DNA of 64,000 nucleotides. Origin: Toxonevra muliebris (Eukaryota; Arthropoda; Insecta; Diptera; Pallopteridae). The notes below the pieces were generated by a model. The model saw nothing but the letters and a program-made list of their open reading frames with translations. It was not told the origin of the DNA and made no database searches. This document shows positions 28,801-43,800 of this stretch, one piece after another. A program made the translations under genes and the position numbers. The stretch covers positions 53,561,776 to 53,625,775 of the forward strand of contig OY829326.1 of the NCBI GenBank assembly GCA_963691655.1, in the 5' to 3' direction. Every line of letters starts with the position of its first letter. Position 1 is the first letter of the stretch.

Positions 28801-31800
28801 CGCTCAAACCTATAAAGTAATATTTTTTAATAAACTTTATAGATAATATGAAATTATATAATATATTTAGATGGAAAGAATCATTTGTTTATTACTTTGT
28901 AGATAAAGTGCAAGAAGAGCATCAAATCATTTGGATTATTCATAAAAATTTTAGAAAGGTTTTGTTTCTAGTTACAAAATTAAACAGGATTTTTTCTTTC
29001 TTTCTTATGGCACAACAGCCCATAGAAGACTGAGACCAAGTTATTCGCATCCGTTCGTGTTGTGCGAGTTAATTGTTACACAACTCGAAGGGACCTACAG
29101 TTTTAAGCCGAATCCGAATGGTGATATGAAAAGCTTTTTTTAGGCAATTTTTACTATTGTAGGTTTCCAATGACAGGCAAGAAGTAGTGACGTGTAGAAA
29201 TACTTTAACTTTTCTATTTTTGATCGTCTCGAGCAGTCTGCGTAGTATAGTCCACTACACTAATTGTGTCATGGCGACCACCCATATAAACCTTGTATAT
29301 AAACAGGGCTGCTTAGAGGTCCAGAAAATATATAATGAAAATCTTTCAAAATATTACAATTTTCCTAAAAATCTCTCTTTTACCTGGTAGATTTTATACT
29401 ATTAAAGCAGGACCGTCACACATTTCACCGGAATTGTTTGCGAACAATTTATTGTTGTTACAAAATGTTACAAAGCATTTTGCCGTAACTGCATATTAGA
29501 GCGAAAATGGCAGAGATATTTTGCGTATAGATTCTGCGAACTGTCAGAAAAAATCTCACATACACAGTTATCGCATTCACGGGCACATAACTGTTGACCA
29601 CGGCAATCGTTACGCTTGTGAATGGGTTGTTACAAAAATAGTAGAATTAGATGACAAATCAGTTGTTATCTGTCAATTCTCATTGTTCATTAATTTTTAA
29701 AGTGCAAAAACAAAATATATAAATACAAATAGCACGTTTACAATCGTATTTCCTCTAAAACTTAATCTCTACGTGCTTCATTGTTTATAATTTTTATTGA
29801 GGATAAACTTTTACAAACACATATTTGCACAAATAGCTGTTTAGTAATCAGAAAGTGTTGAGTAAGGTGCACAGAAAATTTTCACTACTTATAATGGCGT
29901 CCGTTTAGTCGTACCACAAAAGGATTTTGTGCAATCACACCCAAAATTATTAAAAACTGTTGCCATTTACACATTTCTCTCTGAAGTATACAGTGCCCCA
30001 TGGCAGAAGAATGAAGAAGGTAGATGCATTTTGACAAGTAAGAGGAACTTTGACAATTGGGAAAACATTTTTTTTTTAATTTTCTTTTTGTAACAGCGTT
30101 GTATTTTCATAGTTCAATTTTTAAGTGAGAATTTATAAGAAAATAATTTGCATAGTACTGCATGTACATAGGGAGAAATAATTCCTGCTTTTTATGTTAT
30201 TTTTTAATTCCTTACAAGGTGTTTGCTTATAAAGAAAACAAATTTAAATAACATTATTTATAGTTTTTTATTACAAATAAAATTTATAATTTAGTACTAA
30301 GTAATAAAAGTAGTATTAATAATCTACTACTAACACTCTCTTTTGAACCCATTTCAACAAATGTATCTCTAAAAAATTCGTCTTACTTGTCAGAAGTTCA
30401 AAATGGCTACTATTTAAAAAAATGCAGCTACCTCTAAATACTTCTACCATGAATAAGGTGTTTACAACTTGGCAATGAAAAACTAGTTGACTCTCTTTTC
30501 ACATTTTCGCTGAAATGTGTGAAAGGCCTAATCGAAAATTTTTTTGAGAAATTTAAGTTCGTGTATAAGAATAATTGCCGCGCTATATGGCTGACCATGG
30601 ACCTTTTTTTTCTCAGTCAACACCCGTCATAATTACCTTTCTGTAATTAAAAAACCAACTAGAAAAGGTAAAATGAAAGTGCTTAGAAAATCGGACCGAC
30701 TGGGCACGTTAAAGGATGTCCTTTAAATAGTTTTAATATCTTGTACCTATCTTGAACCACTGTGAATTCTTTCATATTACGGAAAGTCTGTCTCTTAAGA
30801 AACGGAGTCGACGGATTTAAATTTATACTTTATTATCCCAGCTTCTATATTCACTATCGATATGAAGTGGATGAGAATTATAAGAATGTGTACAAGTACA
30901 CACCTTAGTTGGTAATGGCAAAACCACCGAGCTGATAAAAAATTGCCACATAGCCGTTCGGAATCGGCGTTAAACTGTAGGTCCTACCATCGCCACTGTG
31001 GTCTAGTGGAAGAGTGCCAGACTCTTGTTTCTGGAGACCCGAGTTCGATTCTCGGTTTGGGTATGTTTCTTATCTATCTTTCTTTCTCCCTTCCTTTCTT
31101 TCTTTCTTGGGGCTTTGGTACAAAAGATCTTATAGGTCGCAGTGCCTGACTTTCGAGTCGTCCTTCCTTCAAATAATAATAATAATCCCAGCTTCTACAC
31201 TAGTATCAATACCACCTATGAGTACATTAGTTAGAATTCGTGCTTGTTTTTTCTTAAGAATAAGTAAGCTCTAAGTTCTTCTCTTATCAAGAAAGTGCCA
31301 TAAACTTTGACCTATTATGCAATTGCTCGTGGTTTGCCAATATCTGTTTGATATCAAATTTGATTTCACTATTTATTCCTATGGACAGCTTTATCGATAT
31401 CAGTTCATGTGCAGGAGCTGAGGCTACTCTCATTCTAGCTACGTTATCTGACTAATCGCTACCTTTAATTTTGCTATTTCTGGTAACCCAATATAGGTTG
31501 ACTTGATGGGTATTGCTTATTTCTTAAGTAAGTTGAAACAGATTTAGATCTTATGATCATGCTACTTGAGCTCGGCTGCTCTCTTTGAAGGGTTTTCTTG
31601 AGAGATCGAGGTTGATTGGGATTATGCAGTTGTAAAGTAATTTATCAATAACTATTGCTAAAGACGATATATTTAAATACTCTGACCGGAAATAGATGGT
31701 ATAGATAATTATATTTTACATTGAAGTTATATCTGCCTATCTATAATGGTCTAATGTTCAATTCTATGTACAATCATATGTATGTTGTATGTGTATGTGA

Positions 31801-34800
31801 ATTGTTTGGGTATTAAAGTAATCACATTCCATTCCATTGTTATTTGAATTATTAAGAAATTTATTATAAATAATAGACCTTGTTGCACTCATTGTTTACA
31901 CATTACTACAGTGCATGTACTTAATTTTTTAATTTTTTTTTTGTTTAAAGTAATTTACGATGAATTGTCGGATAGTGCGCTGAGTAAACTGAGTGCACTG
32001 GTAAGGTACACATTGCCTTGCAAGCGTTCATTCATCTGGAAACTTTGTAATTCTTAATCGTTTTTCCTCTGAGAACAATATTGAGGTTTACGAGAATTTT
32101 TGCGCAAATGTAATCATACATATTTACAGTATGTCGAAAAATTGTTTACACACTTGCGAATCTTGAAATTAAAGCGTGAAATCAAGTCGTGAGTGATTTT
32201 CTAAGAATTAAAAAAAATTCTTTGTAATTCCATACTGTTTTATGAATAATTCTTTGGATAGTTTAAAAATAAATGTATGCATATTAGACTGGAGGGGATA
32301 AATATAACAACGTACCCCCTTCCCTCCTCCCACACCCCTCGCAGTTTTAGTCCTAACTTGAACTCCGAATTCCCTTTAGAATATTTTCTAGAATATTTTT
32401 TTTTTGGCCAAAGAAACCCTGGTGCGCAAAATTTTAACAAAATCGTCAGGTCTATAAATGGCGATCTAGTACAAGGAAAAATTTAACTTCTCCTTGAGCC
32501 CACTTTGGAATATATTTTTTTTTTTAAATAGAGGCCAAAAGATGAGTTTTCTGGCCCAAAAGAACCCTTATGTGCAGTATTCCAACACAATCGGTAAATC
32601 GATAGATGCCGCCCAGTACAAGGTAAAATTTTTGTAGCCTTTGCTCCGGAGCCCCTTCCTTTTGGTATATTTTTGAAATAAAAATAGACGCCAAAAATGG
32701 AGTTCTTAGCACAGAAAACTGTGGTATAAAATTTCAATGAAATCGGTAGGTCTATAGATGGCGCTCCAATACAAGGATAAATTCAACTTTTGATATGCGA
32801 GCAATTTTTTTATTTTTAAGATAGACCTACCAATTTGTTTGATTTAAATATGTTTTGATTTAAAAAAATATTTCAAAGGTAGCTCCGGAGCTTGTACTGG
32901 AACGCCATCTACGGACCTCCCGATTTTGTTGAAATTTTGTGCTTCAGAGTTTCTTTAGTAAAGAACCCTATTTCCGGACATTATTTTGATCCAAAAATTA
33001 TTACAAAAGGGCAAAAATAAAAATTTTTATGTGGGGGGGGGGGGGGGGGAAGGGAGCGTACTGCGAACATGTTTTAATTCGGCCTCTCTTCTCAAAAACA
33101 TAATCCATAATCATGACGGGATATACAAAATCGATTCACTCTAATGTCTAAAGGCTTTTTTAAAAAAGTTGTGCGTTTAATTCTTAGCATAGTGTAGAAT
33201 TATATAACGATTTCTAAGATTTTTAGGAAATCTTGACGGCTTGTTTTTAAGCTTGCTTTAAAAATTCGATGTGATGTGAATAATTTTTGGACATACTTAA
33301 CATTCCCGTACATTCATTGTATATAATACTTCACAGATAAACAAAATTAAACATTTTTTTTTTGATTTTCTTTAAGTTTCTGTAACTTTTTGTAATTAAA
33401 GTTCTAAACAAATAATAAATTTTTGCTTTGCTTTTTTTTATTTATTTATTTTTTTTTTTGTTAAGTAAAAATTAACTTTTTATGTAAATTTGTGCAATGA
33501 TGCAGAGAAAAAGTTGTATTTAGAAAAAATTAAATTTCCTGTTTCAAAGTATGCACTAGAAAAAAAAAAAAACTTGGTCAATTAATTAACTATGAGTTGT
33601 TAATTGTTTATGGTTTAGTACTGAAGGGTATTTTCTTTTAAATACATAAATATCATGGCTCATTGGTTTATGAACTGAACTATTGCTCACAAGTGGGTTA
33701 GTAACTCGCATTCTTTTATATTGTTTAAAAATATTATACCAACAATAATTATAAATATCGTAAACCCAATTATAAAGAAAAAAACAATTGAAATTATTCT
33801 ATTAATAATGAAATAATTAAAATCTCCTTCAACATTCAATTGCTAATCTACTGCTTGCAATTTGAAGACTAAACCATCATTCTCTAAATTTATTTAGCCG
33901 ACAGTTTAATATTTATCCAGTTTTAAAACTGTCACTCCCATATGAATTGTTTATTCGTTATAAGAATATAATTGCAATCGACAGTCTATATTCAAAGTTC
34001 TATTCACATACGTATGTCTTCTACATATATTCACTTTTACCTATTCTTATAAATTGTTTTGGTGTATCAATAAATAAGAAAATGCAACGAAGCTTGAAGT
34101 ATGCAATATTTATTTAACAATGCGTTTGTTTATATGTATGACCATGTGTATATATTGTTCATTTTCTTAGTGATATAAATCAAAATGCTATGAAAATTTA
34201 ATTTCTTTGTATCCACATTTAATGTTTTCAGAGACGGATACAAGGGGAGGGTCGAACAAGGGAAAATTTCCTCCCCAAAAGATTTTCAAACACTTAAAAA
34301 TTTAATAACTTAAACAGGCGAAAAGGTGAACATAATTAGTTATTGTTATTTTTACTTATTACAATTTGCTTTCAGTTGTAAGAATAATGAATCATTAATG
34401 GAAATGTGCTGAAATAATAATGATATCTAAATAAACCTGAAAACTCAGTGCCCTCATATATACCTATAAGTTTGCTGGCAATATTCTCAAAAATTTTCGA
34501 AGTAGTAGATTGCTAATAATACAAGAAAATAAGAATATATTGTAGTTCCGAATCACCAATCGTCATAAGCACGGTACTCCTGAGCAATATCGTCAATATT
34601 GTCACAGACTTTCTGGAACGCAAAAAATATTGCTCTGCCATATTTTTGGACAGTCAAGAAGCGTTCGAAAAAGTTTGGCATGACAATGTCAAGTAAAAGC
34701 AGTGCTCTTCATTCGATTTTTACCTGCGAGTTGCCTGAAACTGATGGTGTTACTATAGCTACTTATCCAGACGATACTGCCATTTTATCGTCAATACGTT

Positions 34801-37800
34801 AAATACGTGACTCAAGTACCAGTTCAACGGGTTCTATTCTCAGGTAGAGAATTGAATGCACCAAAAAAAAAAACAAAATTATAGGTTTCGGATCGATATA
34901 AAGCAAATCCCAAATGGGAAAAAGAAAATTTGAATAAAGGGTAGGAATCAGCGACCTTAAATTATTCTTAAAATTCAACTAATTCTCGACCCATTATAAA
35001 CCAATCTAAAAAAAGAATAAATGTATCCTATTGTTATATTTTCCACGATCCTTTACCTTGGAAATAGATCATAGAAATTGTGAAATACTTTGCTACAAGA
35101 ACAGGGTTTCCCCAAAATGCGTAACGTACCAGTAAGATAAAAAAATCCGCGATCCAGCCCGCGTTTTGGTTCATATGGAGAACTTTTATTTCTCCCCCCC
35201 CCCCAAAAAAAAAATGTTTCCTGTATCCGCCACTGCTGTTTTGTTTGATTTTCAACTTTTTTTATTTTTTAATAGATTAATTAATTAAATTTGCTTAAAT
35301 TTTCGTTTATTTTAATTAAGTCAGCTACCCCTCAAATCCAGATTCTAGACCCAACACTGATCTGGTATGGCTCCAAAGTACTTGACCATTCAGACACTTG
35401 CTTATTTTTTTTATATATTTATTTTGTTTTATTTTTATTTTAAAGAAATATAACTGCATAAAATTAAATCTTTTTCGTACAATTATACATTACTATTATT
35501 TATTGTAATATATAGAAAACTACGAAAACTATGAGTTTTAAACAAATCTTGTATGGTGTCGCTCTTTAAACTAATACCATATTCGTATTCCCCGACCCAA
35601 AAACCCATCTATTATCTTCAATGTCATAAAAATAATTGAAAAAATAAATTTTTCTATGATTTCAAAATTTTAATCGAAATTTGGGAGGACTCAATCGATT
35701 TTTTCCATACTCTTTCGGCAAATTTCTTTACGGGCCGCCGATTTCTTGAAAAAATTCGATTACTGCTAAAGCATAACGCTCATAGGAAAAGCTAAGCATA
35801 AAACTTGCTAGATGAATGGTGAAATAGAAAATTTCATAAACCCAAAACGAAGTCTCGTTCTGCTTTGCGTGTTTGATTTTGTATATGTGTGCGTGTATGT
35901 TATAACTCTTTGTTCGTAGTCGGCTATATCGCTGTAGTCGGCAAGTAACAATAAATTTTATGCTTCACTTTTCCTTAGAGCGTGCAACATAGTGCGATCC
36001 AATGCGATGGAGAAACATAGTAGTAGAATTATACCCATACTTGACTGCGACTATGTTTTTGTCCCTTGACTGCGACGTACTCAAGCGTTGTTATGCCAGA
36101 AAATCCATTCGTGGGCTCTGTATTTTCGCAGAAATGGAAACAGAGCCATCCACAACCTTGTTATGTATTCGACTTCTTGGAGAAGCTATTTCCAGCATTC
36201 AATTGTAGCAAAACCTTCCCTAAATCATTAATCAAAAATTCCTGGAAGAAAATCGAGGATCTTTTCGGATATATCTCCAATAAGAGTTAAACCTATCAGG
36301 ACCGTTAAAATAAAACTTTTTCGTCTGAAATAATGATCGAAAATCGAAAAATTCTTCAATTGGCAATATAAAATTTGACTAAAACATCAAACTTTTTTTC
36401 GAACCGTTTCACATTTGTCTCGTGCATATTGGAGACATATTTCAACAGGAGTATGCAATAACCTGTGCGTGGCTTTTAGTTTTTGCCTTACGATGAGCGG
36501 AGAATGCTTCAGAACACGAGTTGAGAGGCATTTAATCCACAATTTTTCGCAATTTGGAGTCCATTTCTTTTTTAAGCCGCTTGTCATGTTGATAACGTTC
36601 GCAAAGCTCTGATTTTGAATCATTCTTTTTATTTTTGCCATAATTACTTTGATGCTTTAAGTAATTTGGAATAAGTCTATCAGATTTATTAAGTTTTTTA
36701 GTAAGATCGCAAATAATGAAACCGATCTCTCTAAAATTAGTAGGGGAAATGTCGTCAGGGTTGGAGCATATTTTGGCTTTTGCTCATAACTTCCGTTGAA
36801 AGTCGAATTTTTTATTAATGTTGCATATCGTTGAATAGATCTCACAAATTACTATGTTTTTGCTGAACATTAAATATAATTGGATTAATTGTTTAGTAGT
36901 TATGGGCATTTATAAAGAACCAAAATTGTAGTCAGGGTCGGGTCACTGATGTCAGGTGTCAGGGTCGGAGCACTGTAGAAAATCAATAAGAAATGAAGGA
37001 ATATGATTGAAAATACCATGAAAATCAAAGGAAAAGAAAAATCAAAATAAAAATCCCTTTCTTTTATTTCATTGATCAAAGAAAAAAGATTAAGATTGGT
37101 TAAAAATTATTCTGAATCGCAGTTCTGGTAGATAAAAAAACTTGCCGCCATATTTGAGTTTTCTTTTCAAGTTTTTGGGCGATATCAATGTAATTGGCAA
37201 GAGTGAGAGCGCCCAGGTTGTCCCCGCACGTTACTCGTGCCAACTACATAAATTCTTTAAAAAAGCTCATTTCTCGTTTGAAACTTAGTTAGATGTAAGA
37301 GGCTTAAGTATATTTCACGGTGTAAATGCTGCTAAGTCACATGTACAATTAATCTCGTGGTTCCTAGTTTTGTTTATTTGCTATTGGCGAAAGTATCGTC
37401 GGCTCGAGTTGATTTAACAAACCAAGTGAATTGATTATTTCCCGTTGACAGAATATACACCTGATACGATACGATAAAATGACATGCAAAACACGCACGG
37501 GTGAAACAAATTTATTTCCGGAGTCAAAACGCATCATTACAACAAAATTTTCAATGCTCCACCTTAACTACAAACACTGCTCCGACCCTGATAACACACG
37601 TCATTTAGCGTCGCATCATTTACAGCATATTCGCGCCATTCAAACACCATGAAAAGCTACATATTACCACTTACTTATTAAGCCTTATCAAACAATTTAA
37701 GTTAACTTACTTTGGTGTTTTCATGTTATTATTAAAAGTAATTTATTACTTTTTTTAGCACTGCTAAAAAGTTTTTTTACTCTTCTTTTAGACCGCGGCC

Positions 37801-40800
37801 ACTCTTCTTTTTTTTTTAGCACATATATACCCTTCACACTCCTAATTCGAAATGACTTGAAAAGTTTAAGGGACACAAGTAACGGAGAAAACGAGACTGC
37901 ATCAACCCTGACAGCGCCCTAACCCTGACGACATTCTCCTAATTTTGCACTATTTTTTGTCATTTAATTAGGCGCCACGTGGGATTAAAATAAAAGAATC
38001 TAGTGAAACGATTCGTGACTGACCAAAATTTTTCGCAAACTGAAAAATATTGAATTTTAACGATACCTCCGCAAATACTTCTAAAATAATTCTAATTTTA
38101 AATTAACTTAATTTTTTTTTGTTCTCTTTCATAAAACTTTGTTGAATTTATTCTATAATCTCTAAGAACCAATGAATGTCTTAAAATAAATATAGGTACG
38201 GGTATAGTTATGGATCATAGTGTAGGTAAATATATTATTTTCCTTATATTTAACTATGAAAAAGTCTATTTATAACGTTTTTATCTTTTGAAATTAGAAT
38301 TTTCAATTGTACTCCAAAAATTTTTAGGCCCCACCCTATGGGAAATCCTGAATACGCCCTTAAACTCAAACACCTTGAACATCTTTTTTAAGTTAAAATA
38401 TATATAAAGCGAGAATATCAGAACTTTAGTACCAAATCTTAAATTTAATAACTTTTTGTGTTTTTATAATTATGATTCATTTTATTCCAATGATGTTTGT
38501 TATACCGTATGTATGTATATGATGAACTTTTTCTTATTGGCAAAGTGCTCATATTACCAAAACCCGTCATACTCATAATCATAAATATAATAAATAAAAT
38601 TTAATGTATACACACCGCTTAAATATTAAACAATTGTTACTTTATTAAAAAATAATAATAAATAATGAATTAGGTATTCAGGATGATATTTTATAGAAAG
38701 AAGTCATATCTTTTTTAAGTAGGTACTAAAAATCTGAAACTGAAACAAATAGAAGACTGATGGATTACAAAGACTTTAAGAGTCGCCAAGAGTCGTTGCA
38801 AGGTGCCGTCTGTAACTAATAATAAAGACTAAAGAATTTTTTAATTTAAATAAATATTTAAGTAACAATTTTCAAGGCAATAAAATAAAATAAAATAATC
38901 TTAGTAAATTCTTCCAAGTATTTCCTTACTAATATTTCCAATAGCATTTTTAAAATAAATCTTAAATTTCTGTTTTTGCATTTATAAATTATGTATTCAT
39001 ACCATGCTAAAAAAATACATATAACTATTTGTACTTATCGAATTCTGTGAAAAAATCCAATACTTATTTTTACGCTAATCACCAATTAAAATGAAAAAAA
39101 CAAAAGATAAAATGAATTGTTGTTGTTTATCTATTCCAAATAAAGTATGATATGATTCCACTAGTGCCAAGTAATGCATTAATATTAACTATAAATAAAA
39201 ACTACTGTTTAATTAAATCAGAAATATTATGCGCATGCTTCTTTCCTGCTTTTTGCTTTCTCATAGAGTCACAAACTATTTCCATAGTAGCCGCCGATAC
39301 TAGCGACAAAGTAAAAAACTCTTTAGTATGCAAACGACAAATGCAAAATTTTTTATTGAATATTGAAATTGTATGAAACAAACAAAACTGCTAGCAACAA
39401 CAACAACCACAACGCTTTATCAATGACGTGCAAATAATTTTAAATACGCCACCTGGGCAAGACTAACGTTCTTTCTTTTTTTCTTTCTTTCTTTACGATA
39501 AAAAACAATCCAGCAAATTTCAAAACATTTTACAATTATTCTATTCATTCAAATATACTTAGCTAGATGTTTCTACGTAATAAAGCGCTCCTAAAAATAT
39601 TTTAAGCATTACTAAACCAATCGGTTGAGTCGATGAGTAAAAGGTGTCGTTTTTATAGCTTGTTGCTATTTAGTATTTCTGAAAATGAAATTAATATTAA
39701 TGATACTTTGAAAAATGCTTGTGCATTTCTTGAAATATTATTGGTCTTAGCAATATTGAATTGTTAAATTAATGCGTTCATAATATTTGGACATTATTTG
39801 ACAGTTCTCACTGAAAAAGAGAGAGAGAGAGAAAAAGAGAGAGGCGAAGTAAAATTTACATCAAACTAACATAGATGGAGGTGAAATACAAAATGGAGTC
39901 AGTGAAAGGAGATGGCAAGCTTTCATAGAGAATTTAATTTGCTAATAAAAATTAAATCTGAGCATGAAACCGCTATAAAACGCTTCCAATAGTTTCTCTA
40001 GTGTGGCCAACTTTTGTTTTTCAAAATCCGCTAAAATAAAGAAAAAAAACGCTTATTTTCTTTGAAAAAGCTCTAAAATTTTTTCTTATAAAAGTGTTAA
40101 AAACAAATTTTTTTATATACAGTAGAATCACGATAATTAGTATCTCGTTGATTCGAAAATTTCAATAATTCGTAACAAAAACCTAAGAATAACTGTAAGG
40201 ATTAAAAGTCCGCTGACCGCTAAAACTATTTTTTCCGCGTTTTGATTTTCAAAAAGCACTAAATTTAGCGGGAAAAGGGCTGAGTTGGCCACACTGCCTT
40301 TCTCACTTCTGAACTTCTCTCTCAAGTGTGCACTTCCAACTAGGGTTGCCATCTCAGAATGAGCTTAAGCGCAAATTTTAGGAATTTACGGTTATTTGAA
40401 AAAGTTTCATTTTGATTTATTGTAAGTTAGATCGCGTACATATTTTTTTTTAAATGTGAAAAATTCTTAAAAGTATTCAGAACTTTCCAAAATTTTCAAA
40501 TGTGAATAACTACAAAACTAGACCTTATGGGGAAAAATGTGCTTGTTGTTTCGAATCAGCTGCCCAAATATAGTCCAGCTAAAATATTTGAGCCAGCAAG
40601 CGAAAATTTGTATTTTGTCGCCTTGTGTTATAAATTATATGTAGAAGAAAAGAATATTTTTCCCAAATTAATATTAATAAAATTAAAATTCCAAGTAAGC
40701 TGGAAAGAATAAAAGAATTACTTAAGGTAGGACTACAGTTTCCCATCTAAAAAAATAAATTGCAGATTTTTGAAAAAAAAAAAATGAAAAAACACTATCG

Positions 40801-43800
40801 TTTTAATTTATAATTTTCCTCGGGGAAATTTTTCTTTTATGATTTTGATTGAATAAATGAGTTTGATTCTGGTGTTAAATACAATAACGAACACAATGCA
40901 TCAAATTTAGAAAAATCGGCCCAGTCAATCCGGTGATTAACTGTTGGCCATGTAAAAAAAGTAAGTTTTGAGAAAAATTTAAATGTAAAAAAAGAAAAAT
41001 TGTTTGCGTTCCGAAACCCGACTTGAATATGTATTAAAGTACCTTTACAAAAAATATTTAAAAATTTTCGTTTTTTTCACATGAGGAACTGTAGTCCAAA
41101 TTTTTGGGCATCAAGAGAAATGTATGAAAAATTTGATGAAACCATTTCGAGAGCTTTTAAAATTTCGATTTCCTTATTAGTAATATACATATATATTGTT
41201 TTTATAGCCATATATTTTTAAATTGATTTGTTTTTTAATTTTAAATGATTTCTTTTTTTATTATTGATTTTGCTATTGATTTAAAAAAACTGGTTTATTT
41301 ATTTAAGGTATTACAAAATTTGTACGTTCGTTTGTTTTTTATTTCGGATAATTCCCTTTTTCTTTTTTGTTTCAAATTTTGCATCACGATTGTATTGAGG
41401 GAAATGATAGAATTTAAAATGTCTGCCTGTCCAAGAAGGGGCATCTCCCAAACATACGAAATAGGGAAACGTTTTTTATTATTGGACCTATTTATTTTTG
41501 TATGTGCGGTGGAATTATGGGCAAGTGACTGAGTAATTGCTCCCACAAACATTTTTTTTTTCGTTTTATACGTTGTAGTTTTTTTTCCAAAATTCAATTT
41601 TTTTTTATTTGTTACAATTTTTGCCAAGAAAAATATGGCAATACTGATTCGCACTCTTATCCCTCTTGCTTCCTTTTCGGTTTATTCTCATATTATTTTA
41701 ATGCATTAACACTTTGATACTGGAATTTTATTACGGCTTGCTATTGTGCTGAATTCACGATTATTGTATGTTATGAAAGTTTAAAAAAACATAGATATGA
41801 AATTTTAGACAACCATTGAAAAAAACTTTTTCCTCGATTTTCATTTTTAAACACATATTCTATAAAAGAAATGTTCGCTTAGTAATAATTTAAAGAATTA
41901 AAAAAAAAAAAATAAAATAATTATTTAATAGATTTTACGATAATTTTTACTGACTTGGCATCAATGGCAATCAATTGAAAAAAGAATTTACTAACTTGTT
42001 TATTGAGTTCCCAAATGAGTTTTGAAGACATATCATAAGTAGCCTCTGTGGGCACAGTAACCAGATGTTTATTTAGATGTTCTTCTTAAGTGAATTATTA
42101 TCGGTTCTAGGTCTTCCCTCAACGACAATTTATCTTAGTTTAGGATTACTTAATTATGAAATAAACTGAAGATTTTTGGAATAACGTGAAAAATATTCAT
42201 ATTGAGTTTTAAAAATGGAACCTTTCGAAAGCTTTGGCAATAAAATGAAACGACTGTCAATTAAATTTACAACACGATATCAAAATTCTACTTACATAAT
42301 GGCCGAAGACCATAGCAGTCAGTGCCACTGCATAATAGTTTATATGTACAATTATATTATATGTATAAACTTTTAATAATTAATTAATTACTTACATAAG
42401 TTTTTAATATTTAAATGATTTTGCATGAATTTTTAAGATTACTAAATAATGGTCTAACGAAAGATTGATTTAACTTTGCACCCACGATAATTCATTAAGT
42501 TTATAATAAAAACTTACCTTTAACTATTTTGTAATTTTATGTAATTTTACTACTACATTTAATTTTTGAGTGTATGTGTTTAATTTGTGAAATTATTTTC
42601 ATTTGCTAGAGTAATTGAGCTATTACTTATTACTAAAAAAAAATTATCAAAAAACCAATGTTGGACATATTAGATTGCGTGTATGTTGTCTAATTCTAAT
42701 TGTGTGTTTTCATGTACTTGTGTATTTTATAATGATTTAATTATTTTGATTTTAAAAACTTCTTTTTTTCACACAAAGTTAAGTATGTGGGTTAGTGATA
42801 TTTGCTTGGCAGTTATGCGATTTGTGTATGATCTTGAACTATTTTCAGTCATTTTCAGTAAATGCAATGAATTATCTATGCTTAAAATGTTGAAACTGTG
42901 AGTGATTATTATGATTAGATTGATTTGAATAATGATTTATAATGTTAAAAAAAAATAGTATTGCATACTTGTAATTCCTCTCACATCAAATAAATTTGAT
43001 TCATATAATAAACAAATCATTAAATCAAATTTCAATGGCAATAAAATTGGATGAGTGTGATTAATTTTAAAATTAAATACTTATGTATGAAATTGTAATA
43101 CCAAAGTAGGTATATATATATTCATTCAGATTTCTACCCAAAATGTGTGCAAAAAAACTGAAAATTTTATTGGTTTTTATAAAGGCACGATTGTTATTCA
43201 TTACTCAAATCGTAGAAGTTATGCAAACCTCATTGAAGTATGATAAAACCAATTCAGAGCATCAATACTCTTTCTTATACAAAAATGCTTTCCAAGCCTC
43301 TTACTGACCCACAAGAAATTTTCGTCTGCGAAGTGCACGAAGAAACTGTATGATAACTCTGCTAGAAGACCTGCAATGGCTGAGGTCGTCGATGCTGTGA
43401 AAATCTGTAAAAATAAACCACTGGGTCTAGATAATATCTTATCTGGCCAAGAAAGGCAATATTTCAGAGTGCAAAGCATTAGCATGCTATCCATAGTTTT
43501 CTATGTTGAAAAGGGATTTCACGAAGGCAATATTTCAGAGTGCAAAGCATTACCATGCTATCCATAGTATTCTATGTTGAAAAGGGATTCCACGAAAATT
43601 AATCCATATTTTTGAGGCAATCGACTGAAAGCAGTGAGCAGGCGAAAAAAAGAGAAGACTGGAGGAAATTTGTTGTTACTCTTTGTTCCCCAGCAGAGCT
43701 ATAGGATCACAATACTTTTTCGAATATAATAGATCAACTGCCACCTGATGGCAATTGCCTAAGTATGAATGTTCAATTCAATTATAAATAAGACTTATGT

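Noticed and set aside
30997..31064. Functional tRNA gene
   Set aside because: D-arm-like and T-arm sequences are good, but the acceptor stem does not pair and the anticodon loop has 8 nt. It lies within a SINE body, so it is called SINE-derived.
31951..32000. 50-nt version of the first microexon using donor GTAAGG
   Set aside because: The donor is stronger, but the exon would leave phase 0 and break the frame into every downstream exon found. The 33-nt form is preferred.
41245..41654. Overlapping open frames of 95 and 119 codons
   Set aside because: Lys/Asn/Phe/Ile-rich composition driven by AT content, with no domain and no splice context.
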